DNA of 44,209 bases from JAVBNT01 sp031551355 (lineage in GTDB: Bacteria; Vulcanimicrobiota; CADAWZ01): NCBI GenBank assembly GCA_031551355.1, contig JAVBNT010000052.1, positions 1 through 44,209 on the forward strand, in the 5' to 3' direction. Below the pieces are notes generated by a model. It worked only from the letters and a program-made list of their open reading frames with translations. It ran no database searches and was not told the DNA's origin. The translations under genes and the position numbers were made by a program. Numbering within the stretch: position 1 is the stretch's first letter; each line of letters begins with the position of its first letter. Below are positions 31,384 through 39,304 of the stretch, piece after piece.

Positions 31384-31599
31384 GTATGCCGTTGTTTATG
31401 CTTAGGAACTTATAGCGGAAAATAACGGGTAACCATTCGCGTATTTTTTTATGGATTCCATCAAACCGAACTGCGTCGCGGACTTGAGCACGGTAACCGT
31501 GCGAAAAAAGCAAGCTGCATTGAGGTTTGTCCAAATTAAAATACGCGTGAATGGTCGTTATTGTGAGCTTCTTGTGACTAAGCATAAACAACGGCATAT
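31384..31599. repeat. long imperfect hairpin element 3
   Basis: 216 bp, the largest of the four. Perfect outer arms of 21 bp (31385-31405 with 31578-31598) and a matching middle arm (ACCATTCGCGTATTTT-like, near 31432-31447, against 31530-31553) lead to a 15-bp palindromic tip GCACGGTAACCGTGC (31488-31502). It starts 2 nt after the stop of the DUF4365 gene. I see no ORF with a ribosome site inside it. Confidence 0.7.
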
Positions 31600-31675
31600 T
31601 ATAAGATTATACTTATAACAACCTAGCTGAATATAACTATATCAGGCAATTTATTTTAGAATAAATAGAAATGTC

Positions 31676-31704
31676 TTGATAAGCCGCTTGGAATAGTGTA
31701 AAAT
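31676..31704 (+). promoter_or_regulatory. sigma-70-type promoter of the toxin-antitoxin pair
   Basis: TTGATA (31676-31681), exactly 17 bp, TAAAAT (31699-31704). Transcription would begin about 25 nt before the antitoxin start. Confidence 0.65.
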
Positions 31705-31735
31705 TTAAGTAAGGAATGTAAGGAGGTTTTTGAAT

Positions 31736-32011
31736 ATGGAAATTGCAAAAATTACTTCAAAAGGGCAAATTACAATTCCTGTTGATATTCGCAGAAAAAT
31801 GAATCTTAAAGACGGAGATAAGGTTATATTTCTTAAGCAGGGTGACAGGTATTATATTGAAAACGCCTCTCTTGTCGCGATAAACAGCATGCAGGAAGTT
31901 TTTGAGGGAGAAGCAGAGCGGCTTGGTTTGAAAGATGAAGATGATGTCGTTTCAATGATAAAAGAAATACGCCGGGAACGCTGGGAAAACCGTGATGCGG
32001 ATAATGCTTGA
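31736..32011 (+). CDS. AbrB/MazE-type antitoxin
   Basis: DNA-binding antitoxin of 91 residues from ATG 31736, with AGGAGG at 31721-31726. The swapped-hairpin AbrB fold is clear: AKITSKGQITIPVDIRRKMNLKDGDKVIFL, followed by an acidic helical tail that would wrap the toxin. It overlaps the start of the PIN-domain frame by 17 bp, the usual antitoxin-first arrangement. As the paired toxin is frameshifted, the antitoxin may now be an orphan. Confidence 0.85.
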   Translation: MEIAKITSKGQITIPVDIRRKMNLKDGDKVIFLKQGDRYYIENASLVAINSMQEVFEGEAERLGLKDEDDVVSMIKEIRRERWENRDADNA

Positions 32012-32394
32012 TACTAATGTTTTAATTTCAATGTTTTTATTTCCATCGGAAAGGATGAACCTGCTTAAATGCCGTTTATTTGACGATAATCATCTTTTTC
32101 TCTGCTCTTGTTGTTGATGAAATGAAAGATGTTATAGCAAGAAAGTTTTCGCAGAAGAAAAGCCGTCTGGATGAGTTTTTTCAGTCCTTTCCTTTTTCAA
32201 TGTCTTATACGCCTGAACATTTCAATAAAGCAGACTATCCGGATATGAGAGATGTTTTTGATTTACCTATTTTAATCTCTGCGATATTGGAAGATGTGGA
32301 TTTGTTAATTACAGGCGATAAAGATTTTAAGGCTGTTGATATTGAAAAACCGGAAATTCTCACTCCAACTGAATATCTTGAAAAATATCTGTGA
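31995..32394 (+). pseudogene. PIN-domain toxin (VapC-like), frameshifted
   Basis: The N-terminal half reads from ATG 31995: MRIMLDTNVLISMFLFPSER, the first acidic PIN motif, running to a TGA at 32115-32117. The rest continues in another frame (VVDEMKDVIARKFSQKK, then LLITGDKDF with the third acidic motif) to the stop at 32392-32394. The frames join near 32101-32114, where one extra T, or two missing bases, would restore about 133 residues, the normal PIN-toxin length. It overlaps the antitoxin gene. A sequencing error or programmed slip cannot be excluded, but no slippery heptamer is evident. Confidence 0.75.
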
Positions 32395-32408
32395 ATTTGA
32401 ATGTATTT

Positions 32409-32456
32409 GTTAAATATTAAAAAGGACGCAAATTTGCGTCCTTTTTAATATTTAAC
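32409..32456. terminator. bidirectional terminator, perfect 48-bp palindrome
   Basis: All 24 base pairs are complementary, with the core AAAAAGGACGCAA / TTGCGTCCTTTTT giving a GC stem flanked by A- and T-runs on both strands. It lies between the PIN frame (plus) and enolase (minus) and should terminate both. Confidence 0.85.
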
Positions 32457-32471
32457 TGACTATAAAAAGCC

Positions 32472-33758
32472 TTATCTTTTCTGGTTGAATGCTGCGAGAC
32501 CTGCATATACTGCGCTGTCACCGAGCTCTTCCTCTATGCGCAGGAGCTGGTTGTATTTGCAGATACGGTCGGTTCTGGATGCCGAACCGGTTTTGATCTG
32601 GCCTGCATTTGTGGCGACAACGATGTCGGCAATGGTCGTATCTTCGGTCTCACCCGATCTGTGGGATACGACAGCAGTGTATTTGTTCTTTTTAGCCAGC
32701 TCTATCGTTTCCAGTGTTTCGGTGAGTGTACCGATCTGGTTTACCTTAATCAGGATTGAGTTGGCAATTCCTTTGTCGATGCCTTCCTGAAGCCTTTTGG
32801 TGTTGGTGACGAAAAGATCGTCGCCAACGAGCTGTATTTTGTCTCCCAGTTTCTCGGTCAGCAGTTTCCAGCCGTCCCAGTCATCTTCGGCAAGACCGTC
32901 TTCTATCGATATGATCGGATATTTCTCTACCCATGAAGCATAGAGGTCTACCATTTGTGCTGATGTCAGCGATTCGCCGCTGCTCTTGGAGAAAACGTAT
33001 TTTCCGTTTTCATAGAACTCTGATGAAGCCGGATCAAGGGCAATGAAAATCTGTTTGCCGGGTTCGTACTCCGCCATTTTTATGGCTTCTACGATAAATT
33101 CTAAAGCTTCTTCGTTGGATTTGAGATTCGGTGCAAAACCGCCTTCATCTCCGACTGCCGTATTTAACTTTTTGCCGGACAGGAATTTTTTCAGATTATG
33201 GAAAACTTCTGTTCCCATTCGGAGTGCCTCACTGAAGCTTTCGGCTCCTGCGGGAACAATCATAAACTCCTGAATATCTGCATTGTTGTCGGCATGCTGC
33301 CCGCCATTGAGAATGTTCATCATTGGCACCGGCAATGTGCAGGCATTGACGCCGCCGATATATCTGTAAAGCGGTATTCCCAACTCTGCAGACTGTGCTT
33401 TGGCAGTAGCCAGCGATATGCCCAGAATGGCATTGGCGCCTAACTTGCCTTTGTTTTCCGTGCCGTCGAGCTCGTTCATTGTGGCATCGATGTCTCTCTG
33501 GTAGAGCGCATCAAAACCCAGAAGTTCCGGGGCAAGTACATCATTTACATTTTCAACGGCTTTCAATACGGATTTTCCGAGATAAAAATTCTTGTTTCCG
33601 TCTCTAAGCTCTACAGCTTCGTGCGCTCCTGTTGATGCTCCTGACGGAACGGCGGCTCTGCCGATAGCTCCGCTTGAAAGCTGTATGTCAACTTCAACCG
33701 TAGGATTTCCTCTGGAATCCAGTATTTGGCGACCGTGGATGACTTCAATTTCTGACAT
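32472..33758 (-). CDS. eno: enolase
   Basis: Glycolytic phosphopyruvate hydratase of 428 residues, full length. It carries GRQILDSRGNPTVEVD at the N-terminus, the metal ligands in IFIALDPASSEF, IEDGLAEDDW and GDDLFVTN, the catalytic lysine in ILIKVNQIGTLTET and the signature SHRSGETEDTTIAD. SD AAGGAAGGTGA lies before the ATG. It is separated from mazG by a hairpin terminator at 33792-33814, so it has its own transcript. Base composition is higher in GC than its accessory neighbours, as expected for a highly expressed core gene. Confidence 0.97.
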   Translation of the reverse strand: MSEIEVIHGRQILDSRGNPTVEVDIQLSSGAIGRAAVPSGASTGAHEAVELRDGNKNFYLGKSVLKAVENVNDVLAPELLGFDALYQRDIDATMNELDGTENKGKLGANAILGISLATAKAQSAELGIPLYRYIGGVNACTLPVPMMNILNGGQHADNNADIQEFMIVPAGAESFSEALRMGTEVFHNLKKFLSGKKLNTAVGDEGGFAPNLKSNEEALEFIVEAIKMAEYEPGKQIFIALDPASSEFYENGKYVFSKSSGESLTSAQMVDLYASWVEKYPIISIEDGLAEDDWDGWKLLTEKLGDKIQLVGDDLFVTNTKRLQEGIDKGIANSILIKVNQIGTLTETLETIELAKKNKYTAVVSHRSGETEDTTIADIVVATNAGQIKTGSASRTDRICKYNQLLRIEEELGDSAVYAGLAAFNQKR

Positions 33759-33791
33759 TGTAATTCACCTTCCTTAATATGCGTCATTATA

Positions 33792-33814
33792 TAAAAACTC
33801 CGCTTTTTACGGAG
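33792..33814 (-). terminator. intrinsic terminator of the mazG operon
   Basis: A 5-bp stem CTCCG/CGGAG (33798-33802 with 33810-33814), 7-nt loop, followed on the minus strand by TTTTTATA. Confidence 0.6.
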
Positions 33815-33853
33815 ATTTTAATAGAAATTTAAAAATGATTTTTAATAAAAATA

Positions 33854-34474
33854 CTAATTATTTATAGCATTCCACAAAGCTCTCTCAGGATCGATATTTT
33901 CCTCAAGTGAGTCCTTTATCACAGCAAGGAGAGTTTGTCCGATAACTTTCTCCTTTTCCTCGGGAGTGAGTTTTTCGATGCCGTCTATATGCTTATATTG
34001 TTCTGGATTCTTCCTGTAAATACCTTTTTTATCGCACAGCGCTTTGACGATCTCCGATTTTAACAACGGTGACAGAGAGCGTTTTTCATCCCGGGACGCC
34101 TTCGCTTTTTTTTCACCGTCTTTGATCCTGTTCCACTGTTCGTCAAGCTGCTGATTGTTTTCAACCACGGCATCGGCGAATACGTGCGGGTGCCGTCTGA
34201 TGAGTTTTTGCGAAAGTCCGCAGATAACGTCTTTAATCGAATAGCTGCCGTTCTCTGATGCGATCTGGCAATAAAATATTATCTGCAGCAAAAGGTCGCC
34301 AAGTTCTTCGCAGGCCCATTCGTCGTTGCCGCTGTCTAGCGCATCAAATGCTTCGTGTGACTCTTCTATGAGGTAGGGAAGAAGTGATTTGTGGGTTTGT
34401 TCCATATCCCACTGACAGCCGTTTTTGCTTCTTAATGTTGCCATTATGTCTACTAGATCTTTGAATTCTTTCAT
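33854..34474 (-). CDS. mazG: nucleoside triphosphate pyrophosphohydrolase MazG
   Basis: Cytosolic house-cleaning hydrolase of 206 residues that converts NTPs to NMPs and pyrophosphate. I place the start at ATG 34474 (MKEFKDLVDIMATLRSKNG), behind CGGAGAA; upstream residues in the same frame only overlap the previous gene. The metal-binding motif EESHE (37-41) and EELGD (56-60) is intact, as is the GCQWDMEQTHKSL signature. A second weaker MazG-like half follows, common in full-length bacterial MazG. It is coupled to the small gene upstream (14-nt gap). Confidence 0.9.
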   Translation of the reverse strand: MKEFKDLVDIMATLRSKNGCQWDMEQTHKSLLPYLIEESHEAFDALDSGNDEWACEELGDLLLQIIFYCQIASENGSYSIKDVICGLSQKLIRRHPHVFADAVVENNQQLDEQWNRIKDGEKKAKASRDEKRSLSPLLKSEIVKALCDKKGIYRKNPEQYKHIDGIEKLTPEEKEKVIGQTLLAVIKDSLEENIDPERALWNAINN

Positions 34475-34488
34475 TTTTTCTCCGTTCG

Positions 34489-34785
34489 TTACCCTAGTGG
34501 TTCCTCCCACTTTTTTTTCAGGGACTCAGGGATTTCTTCCCCGGGTTCCTGTTCCATTTTTATAAAATGCAGCAATGTAGCAAAACTTTCCTTTTCCATT
34601 TCCGCGCGGCTTTTTTTCGTTGCCGAAAGTATTTTCGCCAGTATTTCTTCATTGTCAAGGACTGATTCGCCTTCCGACATCGCCTGGCGCATTTGAGATT
34701 CAGTCATATTCAATTTTCTTGCATTGTCTCTGATTTCTTTGTTGGAAATGGTTCTATATCTGTTTTCAACTGTTTTGTCGTCCAT
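34489..34785 (-). CDS. small helical protein upstream of mazG
   Basis: Protein of 98 residues from ATG 34785 (MDDKTVENRYRTISNKEIRDNARKLNM...), preceded by GGAGAAC. It is charged and helical with no signal peptide. The middle (NMTESQMRQAMSEGESVLDNEEILAKILSATKKS) resembles a short helix-loop-helix. I recognise no family. It is co-transcribed with mazG. It may be a lineage-specific regulator or a partner of the hydrolase. Confidence 0.55.
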   Translation of the reverse strand: MDDKTVENRYRTISNKEIRDNARKLNMTESQMRQAMSEGESVLDNEEILAKILSATKKSRAEMEKESFATLLHFIKMEQEPGEEIPESLKKKWEEPLG

Positions 34786-34813
34786 ATGTTCTCCATTCAT
34801 TCTACTTTTTAGC

Positions 34814-34998
34814 TAGCGCAGTTTGCAATTGAACTGTCATACTTCTGCCAAACAACCGACATCGGCCAATCCATAAAATACTGGTTCACCACAGCGGAGT
34901 TTATCCCCGCGAAGGCGGGGACTCGCGATGACGGCTACGCCGTCTTTTACAAAAATATTTACCGGATTTTAGTGACATATAGAATGCGAATTGCTCTA
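34814..34998. repeat. long imperfect hairpin element 4
   Basis: 185 bp. Outer arms 34814-34839 and 34973-34998 match at 18 of 26 positions. Inside are two strong hairpins, CCCCGC-GAAG-GCGGGG (34905-34920) and GACGGC-TAC-GCCGTC (34930-34944), the latter followed by TTTT. The CCCCGCGAAGGCGGGG core with a nearby CGATGACGG resembles the dispersed REP-like repeats of many genomes. It lies 11 nt beyond the stop of the 90-codon frame on the minus strand. Confidence 0.6.
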
Positions 34999-35009
34999 GG
35001 GTCTTTATT

Positions 35010-35282
35010 TCAACAGATCCTGATATTTTCATAAAGCCTATCTGAAAAAACAATGATATCACTTACATTATGCAAATATATCCCGGGCGCCTTGTTTAAA
35101 TCAATGCCCTCAAGAAATAGTATACTTTCCCGGATAAGTTCTTCTTTTTCCGGTGGAATATATTGCAAAAGTTTTTCATCTGCTTTTTCTCGGAGAAAAA
35201 ATGCTCTGCCTGAAGCTTGTTCTCTCGAGATTTCGCCTGCAATCAGCTTGTCCGGAGTATCCCTGATTTCTTTTATATCTAT
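35010..35282 (-). CDS. startless 90-codon frame downstream of the metallophosphoesterase
   Basis: Between the phosphoesterase stop (35291) and hairpin element 4 the minus strand keeps an open frame of 90 codons ending in TGA 35010-35012. It reads like a real soluble helical protein: IDIKEIRDTPDKLIAGEISR, then EKEELIRESILFLEGIDLNK, and a C-terminal DIIVFSDRLYENIRI. No ATG, GTG or TTG occurs near its beginning, only ATA at 35280-35282, 8 nt after the upstream stop, with an in-frame TAA just before. One base change (ATG to ATA) would explain this. It is either a just-inactivated gene or one that uses a non-standard start by coupling. Confidence 0.55.
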   Translation of the reverse strand: MDIKEIRDTPDKLIAGEISREQASGRAFFLREKADEKLLQYIPPEKEELIRESILFLEGIDLNKAPGIYLHNVSDIIVFSDRLYENIRIC

Positions 35283-35290
35283 TTTTTATG

Positions 35291-37126
35291 CTACAGACTG
35301 TCATCCCTGTCCAGTATTTCACCTGTCGAAGATATGGATTCAAAACCGACTTTGTCATCATTGACTTTGATGACGACAATATTGTGATCTTCACAGTAGT
35401 TGATAATTTTGTTTGCCCAGGGCATCGTCGGGTTTTGTGTGGCATAGGGAGCGCCAACCCCTGCGCTGGTAATTTGCCATATGGGATTCAATGCCGTTTT
35501 CGCCAGTTCCGTATCTATTTTCAAACGGTTGTATCCGTGTTCATGCGCGCAGAATATGGCTTTTACCTTGTTTCTGCTGAGGACATCAAGGAAACGTTCC
35601 CTCATATCGCCGATATCGCCCTGATACAGTTTTTTGTCGTTCATACCGGTCCATTTGCCGTCTTTTTTGCTGCCCCAGAACATACTGTCCTGGGTGTGGG
35701 ATGAATTCGGAAATACCGGTTCATGCATCATTACGAATAAATGCTTTATGCCCTTGTTTTTTGCATCCCTGAGATCCTGATCGAGCCATTTCATTTGCTG
35801 CTCCATTATATATCCGTTCCTGTTGCCGCCGTGTTCTTCAAGTATGGCATTGATCATTGATGTTTCAGCCGGTCTTATAAGCCTGTACCAGTATTCGGTA
35901 TTGAGTACGGCCACATGGCAGTTGCCATAATCAAAACTGTATACTGTTTCTTTATAGGACGGCCCCTTTTTGCCGTTTTTTGTTTCTGCAGCCGGATAGC
36001 TCTCATCAAAATTGTTGAACTGTGAGGCAAATATTGCTTCCGAACTTTCGATGCCGTCCCTGTTGATTACCAGGTTATAATTTCTTCCGTCTTTTTGTGT
36101 AACATAGGTGTCGCCGACTATTTCATGATTGCCCATGCAGGGATATAGCGGTATCATATGTCCCGTCATTGTCAGAACGCGTTTGAACTGTTCGTACTGT
36201 ATTTCCATCGACAGTCTGCTTGAAGTGTAGCCGCTGATCAGATCACCGCCGTAAATGATGAATCTGGCGTCCTGTCTTTTCGCTTCTATGAGCGCCGCTT
36301 CCAGAGCTTTTCTGTTGGTTCCGCAAAAGTCTTCATGACCGCTGCCGTTGCCGATTCTGCTGTCGCCCATATATGCGAAATTAAACCGGTTGCCGGTGTT
36401 TATCAGCGGAGCCGTTCTGAACCTTGAGGAAAAGTATCTGCGATTGTCAATATATATGCTGTATGAGTTGACGGTGTCGGGTGAAAAGCCCTCAAGCTTT
36501 ACAATATGCTCTCTTCCTTCACTGCCGATTGTTTTACCGTTTCCCGAGGTTGTTACTGTGGGAGTTACGGGCTCGTCGGTCCGGAAAAACAGCTCTGCCG
36601 AGTCGGCTTTGACTTTTGTTATAAATGGTCCGTCAATTATGCAGGGGGCAAGGCGGTATTTTTCACCGTCTGCAATAAGCCTGAAAACTCCCTCATAGAG
36701 AAAGGCCGAATTGTTGTCCGGGGCATAAATTTCCAGAGTGTATGATATGTCTGCTCCGTCGGCAGGAAACTCTCCGCCGGCCATTGCTCTTTTTACATGG
36801 TTGGTTTTTATTGCTATTTTGTGTTCGGTGGAGGTTTTATTGTCGTCTTTTTCCCTGAAACTGTCAAATGCCATTGTAAAGCGCACGTCCCTGTCTCTTG
36901 GCAGTGCTCTTACAGACACTTTGGCGCCTGGGGTGGCCATCCGGGTTTTGAACTTTAGTATAACTTTATCCGCAGGCTGTTCATCCATCGTTACCGTAGG
37001 GCGATCAAGCAGAATCATTTCCTTGAACTCACCCGGTTTCCAGTTGAGTTTTTCCGCATAAACGGCATGCGGCATGAGAATAATTACGGCCAGAATGAAT
37101 AGTTTTGTTATTTTTTTGAAAGTCAT
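35291..37126 (-). CDS. exported metallophosphoesterase, purple-acid-phosphatase-like
   Basis: Exported calcineurin-like phosphoesterase of 611 residues. The signal peptide is about 1-24 (LMPHAVYA/E). A beta domain with an FnIII-like part (about 165-240, TDEPVTPTVTTSGN) precedes the catalytic domain, as in purple acid phosphatases. The metal ligands are all there: D255 in GDSR, D295 in GGDL, N333/H334 in GNHE, H468 in MMHEP, and H528/H530 in CAHEHGYN. Substrates may be phosphate esters in the periplasm or on the surface. It overlaps the TolC-ankyrin gene by 4 bp (ATGA), so the two are translationally coupled. Confidence 0.85.
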   Translation of the reverse strand: MTFKKITKLFILAVIILMPHAVYAEKLNWKPGEFKEMILLDRPTVTMDEQPADKVILKFKTRMATPGAKVSVRALPRDRDVRFTMAFDSFREKDDNKTSTEHKIAIKTNHVKRAMAGGEFPADGADISYTLEIYAPDNNSAFLYEGVFRLIADGEKYRLAPCIIDGPFITKVKADSAELFFRTDEPVTPTVTTSGNGKTIGSEGREHIVKLEGFSPDTVNSYSIYIDNRRYFSSRFRTAPLINTGNRFNFAYMGDSRIGNGSGHEDFCGTNRKALEAALIEAKRQDARFIIYGGDLISGYTSSRLSMEIQYEQFKRVLTMTGHMIPLYPCMGNHEIVGDTYVTQKDGRNYNLVINRDGIESSEAIFASQFNNFDESYPAAETKNGKKGPSYKETVYSFDYGNCHVAVLNTEYWYRLIRPAETSMINAILEEHGGNRNGYIMEQQMKWLDQDLRDAKNKGIKHLFVMMHEPVFPNSSHTQDSMFWGSKKDGKWTGMNDKKLYQGDIGDMRERFLDVLSRNKVKAIFCAHEHGYNRLKIDTELAKTALNPIWQITSAGVGAPYATQNPTMPWANKIINYCEDHNIVVIKVNDDKVGFESISSTGEILDRDDSL

Positions 37127-39129
37127 TTATTTGTGTCCTCCACATGTGGTATTTGAACGGTCTTGCTGTCGGTTTTAGGTTTCCGTGATTCAAAATAATC
37201 TTCTATATCATTATATCCCTCAAGGGCTGCGATATCTTCGGCAGTACGGCCATTATTTGTTTTTATCATTACATCGGCTCCGGCATTCACAAGAAGTTTT
37301 ACCATCTCAAAATCACCTTGTTGGGAGGCATTGTGAAGTGCCGTTCTTCCGCTTCTGGTCTGTGCGTTTATATCTGCGCCGTGAGATATGAGGCTTTGGC
37401 ATATTTCAAGGGCATTTTTGTTGGCTGCCCTTGTCAGAGGCGTCCACCTTTCCTGATTTGCATGGATATTAGGATTGGCGCCGTGACCCAGCAGGAGATC
37501 GACTATTTCCCTCTCTCCCTGAGCCGCTGCATGCAGCAAGGGCGTTTCTCCGCTGAGGGAAGCTTTATTGACGTCGTCCCTGTTTTGTATACTTTGCAGG
37601 GCAATTTCTTTGGCGCCCCAGAATGCGGCAAAGTGGAGCACTTCCCAACCGCCGTAAGGAGCGTCGCCCAAAACTTCCTTGTAGTTTTCTATTTGCTTTT
37701 TGGCCTGGTTATAGTCTCCGTTACTGATGGCCGCTCTCATATCCTGGATAAAAAAGTAGTCAAAGAACAGGTGTTTTTCGTTATATCCTAGATCTTCAAT
37801 TTTTTTCCTGGAAAAGTCTTCCAGAGTAGGGGTCTGCAGAGACATTGACTGCCCAAGGTAGTTGAGGAAATCCCGGCGCTGTCTGAAAAATGTAAACAGG
37901 AAATTTATTCTGCTTTTCTGGGCGGTGTCATATGAAGTGCAGGCATCGGTAAACTCTACTTCACTGGCTTTTCCCTGGGCATAAAGTTCCGCTGTTTTTT
38001 TCATATAGGCCCTGGATTTAGTCACCTGTGCAATCGAGATGTCTGCCTGTTTTGCCAAAGAGGCAAGTTTCTGAAATGATGTGTCGATGTTGTATTTACG
38101 GTCCCTTTCAAATATGTCCCGCCCGATTTTTGTCTTGTTGACCTCTTCTTTCTGGATGCTGTTTTCTTCCCAGTCGGAAGCGCTTAAAAACAGAAAATTT
38201 GCTCTTACACCCAGTTGGATGAAATAGTTATTTGTATCGTCTTCCCTTTCCCAATGAGCAACAAGTCCTATCTTCGGCAGGGTTGAAGTGCGCGTATATG
38301 ACAGGTTATACTCCGAAGCGGCAATGTCAAACTTGTTTTTGATCCATGAGGGGGAAAATGTTTCCGAATACCTGTAAAGCATGGAGTTGATTTCCTCTTT
38401 GCTTCTTGATGTATTTAAAGTTGAAATTTGCTGGGAATTGATATCAAAGTCTTCGATGATTTCAAATGGTAAAATTTTCAGTTTTTTATCATAATTATGA
38501 TTTATTGCTTTGCTAAGTGCGGCAACTGCCGTTTCAAAAGTATATTCCTGGGTCAGCTCTTCAGTGTCAAGCTGACTGAAAATAACCTGAATTCTGTCGA
38601 GAGCTTCTTTGGGCTTTTTCCCTTGAGCTACAAGCTTTTTTGCCGTCTCGTAGTAGGTATTTATAAATTCCCTTAAATCCTCTATGTGCATCTTTACTCT
38701 GATTGCCTGCATGGCGTCCATGTATGCCAATGTTGCGTCTTTTTCCGAGTTAAGACTCGTTTCCAGAAGAGCCATCAGGGCAGAGTAGGATTTCGCCTTT
38801 TCCCTTTCGGACAGATACCTGTATTCGCCGAAATGGTAGAAAGGCTGGACTATCTCAAATATATATGAATGGTACTGCCAGGTATGGTTGTCATTGTAAG
38901 TTTTGTTGGCAAATTCGGCATAAGCCGTGCCGGTAGGCAGCTTACGCAGGTTTGCCTGCCGAACTTTTCTTTTTTGTATTTCAAGGCCGGACATGCTTTG
39001 CTTGACATTGAGATTGTCTTTCCTTGAAAGGTCAATACATTTTTCCAGTGAGATAACATCTGCCGCATTGGCCGCAGAATACAGAAATATCAGCATAATA
39101 CTTAGGTAGACAATACTTCGTTTCATCAT
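37123..39129 (-). CDS. TolC-like outer-membrane protein fused to ankyrin repeats
   Basis: Protein of 668 residues. The signal peptide is about 1-23 (SAANAADVIS). Residues 26-430 have the TolC/OEP pattern: ISLEKCIDLSRKDNLNVKQS, long amphipathic helices and strands such as YHSYIFEIVQPFYHF and YFIQLGVRANFLFL, with a second helical half (345-430). After a linker, five ankyrin repeats occupy about 493-645, with cores GETPLLHAAAQGEREIVDLL and GRTALHNASQQGDFEMVKLL. SD AGAGGA precedes the ATG pair at 39129. TolC proteins end at the periplasmic face, so the repeats should lie in the periplasm and could hold a partner. The downstream coupled gene encodes an exported phosphoesterase. I know of no standard TolC with this tail. 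Confidence 0.8.
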   Translation of the reverse strand: MMKRSIVYLSIMLIFLYSAANAADVISLEKCIDLSRKDNLNVKQSMSGLEIQKRKVRQANLRKLPTGTAYAEFANKTYNDNHTWQYHSYIFEIVQPFYHFGEYRYLSEREKAKSYSALMALLETSLNSEKDATLAYMDAMQAIRVKMHIEDLREFINTYYETAKKLVAQGKKPKEALDRIQVIFSQLDTEELTQEYTFETAVAALSKAINHNYDKKLKILPFEIIEDFDINSQQISTLNTSRSKEEINSMLYRYSETFSPSWIKNKFDIAASEYNLSYTRTSTLPKIGLVAHWEREDDTNNYFIQLGVRANFLFLSASDWEENSIQKEEVNKTKIGRDIFERDRKYNIDTSFQKLASLAKQADISIAQVTKSRAYMKKTAELYAQGKASEVEFTDACTSYDTAQKSRINFLFTFFRQRRDFLNYLGQSMSLQTPTLEDFSRKKIEDLGYNEKHLFFDYFFIQDMRAAISNGDYNQAKKQIENYKEVLGDAPYGGWEVLHFAAFWGAKEIALQSIQNRDDVNKASLSGETPLLHAAAQGEREIVDLLLGHGANPNIHANQERWTPLTRAANKNALEICQSLISHGADINAQTRSGRTALHNASQQGDFEMVKLLVNAGADVMIKTNNGRTAEDIAALEGYNDIEDYFESRKPKTDSKTVQIPHVEDTNK

Positions 39130-39245
39130 AAATCCTCTTTAATGACTGTTTTTGTTTTTTTATCTATACAATCTAAAATTTTATATTATCTGGCTGTTGT
39201 TTGATGAAAACACTCTAAATCCTTTTTTTGTATATTTGTCTGAAT

Positions 39246-39278
39246 ACAAAAAGCCGCCTCAATGTTTCAAGACAGCTT
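39246..39278 (-). terminator. intrinsic terminator of the efflux operon
   Basis: A 10-bp stem with three G-U pairs (39251-39260 with 39269-39278), 8-nt loop, followed on the minus strand by TTTTTGTATT. It isolates the efflux operon from the TolC-ankyrin operon downstream. Confidence 0.65.
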
Positions 39279-39304
39279 TGGTATGTATTGATTTTTTGTT
39301 TTGA

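Noticed and set aside
31133..31597. Minus-strand frame running through hairpin element 3
   Set aside because: It crosses the arms of the inverted repeat and is antisense to the DUF4365 gene. No ribosome site.
32080..32394. PIN-domain frame from 32080 as a complete gene
   Set aside because: It lacks the first acidic PIN motif, which lies in the other frame at 31995-32115. The pair is better read as one frameshifted gene.
34905..34920. CCCCGC/GCGGGG hairpin as a simple terminator
   Set aside because: No T-run follows on either strand, and it is nested in a larger inverted structure, so it was assigned to hairpin element 4.
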